This document shows, piece after piece, positions 63,951-64,000 of a stretch of DNA of 64,000 nucleotides. Under the pieces are notes generated by a model that saw nothing but the letters and a program-made list of their open reading frames with translations, had not been told where the DNA came from and did not search any database. Both the position numbers and the translations under genes were made by a program. Positions within the stretch are counted from its first letter, which is position 1; every line of letters starts with the position of its first letter. The DNA comes from Oscillospiraceae bacterium (GTDB lineage Bacteria; Bacillota; Clostridia; Oscillospirales; Ruminococcaceae): NCBI GenBank assembly GCA_012729855.1, contig JAAYCI010000004.1:1-64000 (forward strand), read 5' to 3'.

Positions 63951-64000
63951 AAACCCCTTCCCCTTTCACCTGTCAATTCCCGCTTATAAAGCATCTTACA

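Overview
The window reads as chromosome of a GC-rich, Gram-positive fermenter of the Bacillota, most likely an Oscillospiraceae/Ruminococcaceae-type gut clostridium. Pointers are the tig-clpP-clpX-lon-engB order, sigma-A promoters, a CIRCE-like box, a TPP riboswitch with a terminator platform, Ser/Asp/Pro-rich surface proteins with Big_2 domains, and a crotonyl-CoA gene cluster. Nearly all genes lie on the minus strand. The plus-strand genes are the AraC regulator, rlmD, nadE, one hydrolase and two relics. Assignments come from motifs and gene order read by eye; no database search was run.

Layout. 1-600: tRNA-Gly, tRNA-Val and tRNA-Asp. 590-9.5 kb: hslO, a methyltransferase, engB, lon, clpX, clpP and tig, a protein quality-control block. 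9.7-17.7 kb: a phosphoesterase, thrC, yraN, rnhB, rbgA, lepB, rplS, a frameshifted phosphotriesterase-like gene and galK. 17.9-22.2 kb (plus): AraC regulator, rlmD (frameshifted) and nadE. 22.3-28.8 kb: a decapitated solute-binding protein, an ABC permease / CARDB-like / ATPase operon and a membrane-anchored protein. 29-30.3 kb: a lower-GC glycosyltransferase-like gene. 30.5-35.9 kb: ferredoxin, 4-hydroxybutyryl-CoA dehydratase, thiolase, acyl-CoA dehydrogenase and crotonase. 36-41 kb: a DUF1295 membrane protein and an HlyD/MacB-type efflux operon with a tiny extra ORF. 41.2-47.9 kb: hydrolase, lipoprotein, MalT-like LuxR regulator, MFS exporter and XRE-cupin regulator. 48.1-51.1 kb: a Big_2 surface protein followed by a scar holding a Cna-B relic, a CRESS-type Rep relic, an integrase relic and tRNA-Thr. 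51.2-55.1 kb: an ABC system whose permease is fused to an M1 peptidase. 55.3-60.7 kb: thiamine salvage operon (thiW-cytX-thiM-thiE-HAD-thiD) under a TPP riboswitch. 60.8-64 kb: a 1029-residue secreted beta-helix/Big_2 protein.

Two things stand out. The first is the integrated-element scar at tRNA-Thr, which pairs an HUH endonuclease/SF3 helicase Rep of the CRESS-DNA type with a truncated tyrosine recombinase. The second is a family of about 160-225 bp non-coding elements with terminal inverted repeats and a shared core. Four copies were found, all intergenic and all with the core in the same orientation. Other points of interest are a folded RNA candidate in the thiW leader, an array of five tight hairpins, a histone-H1-like tail on trigger factor, and two frameshifts in otherwise intact conserved genes.
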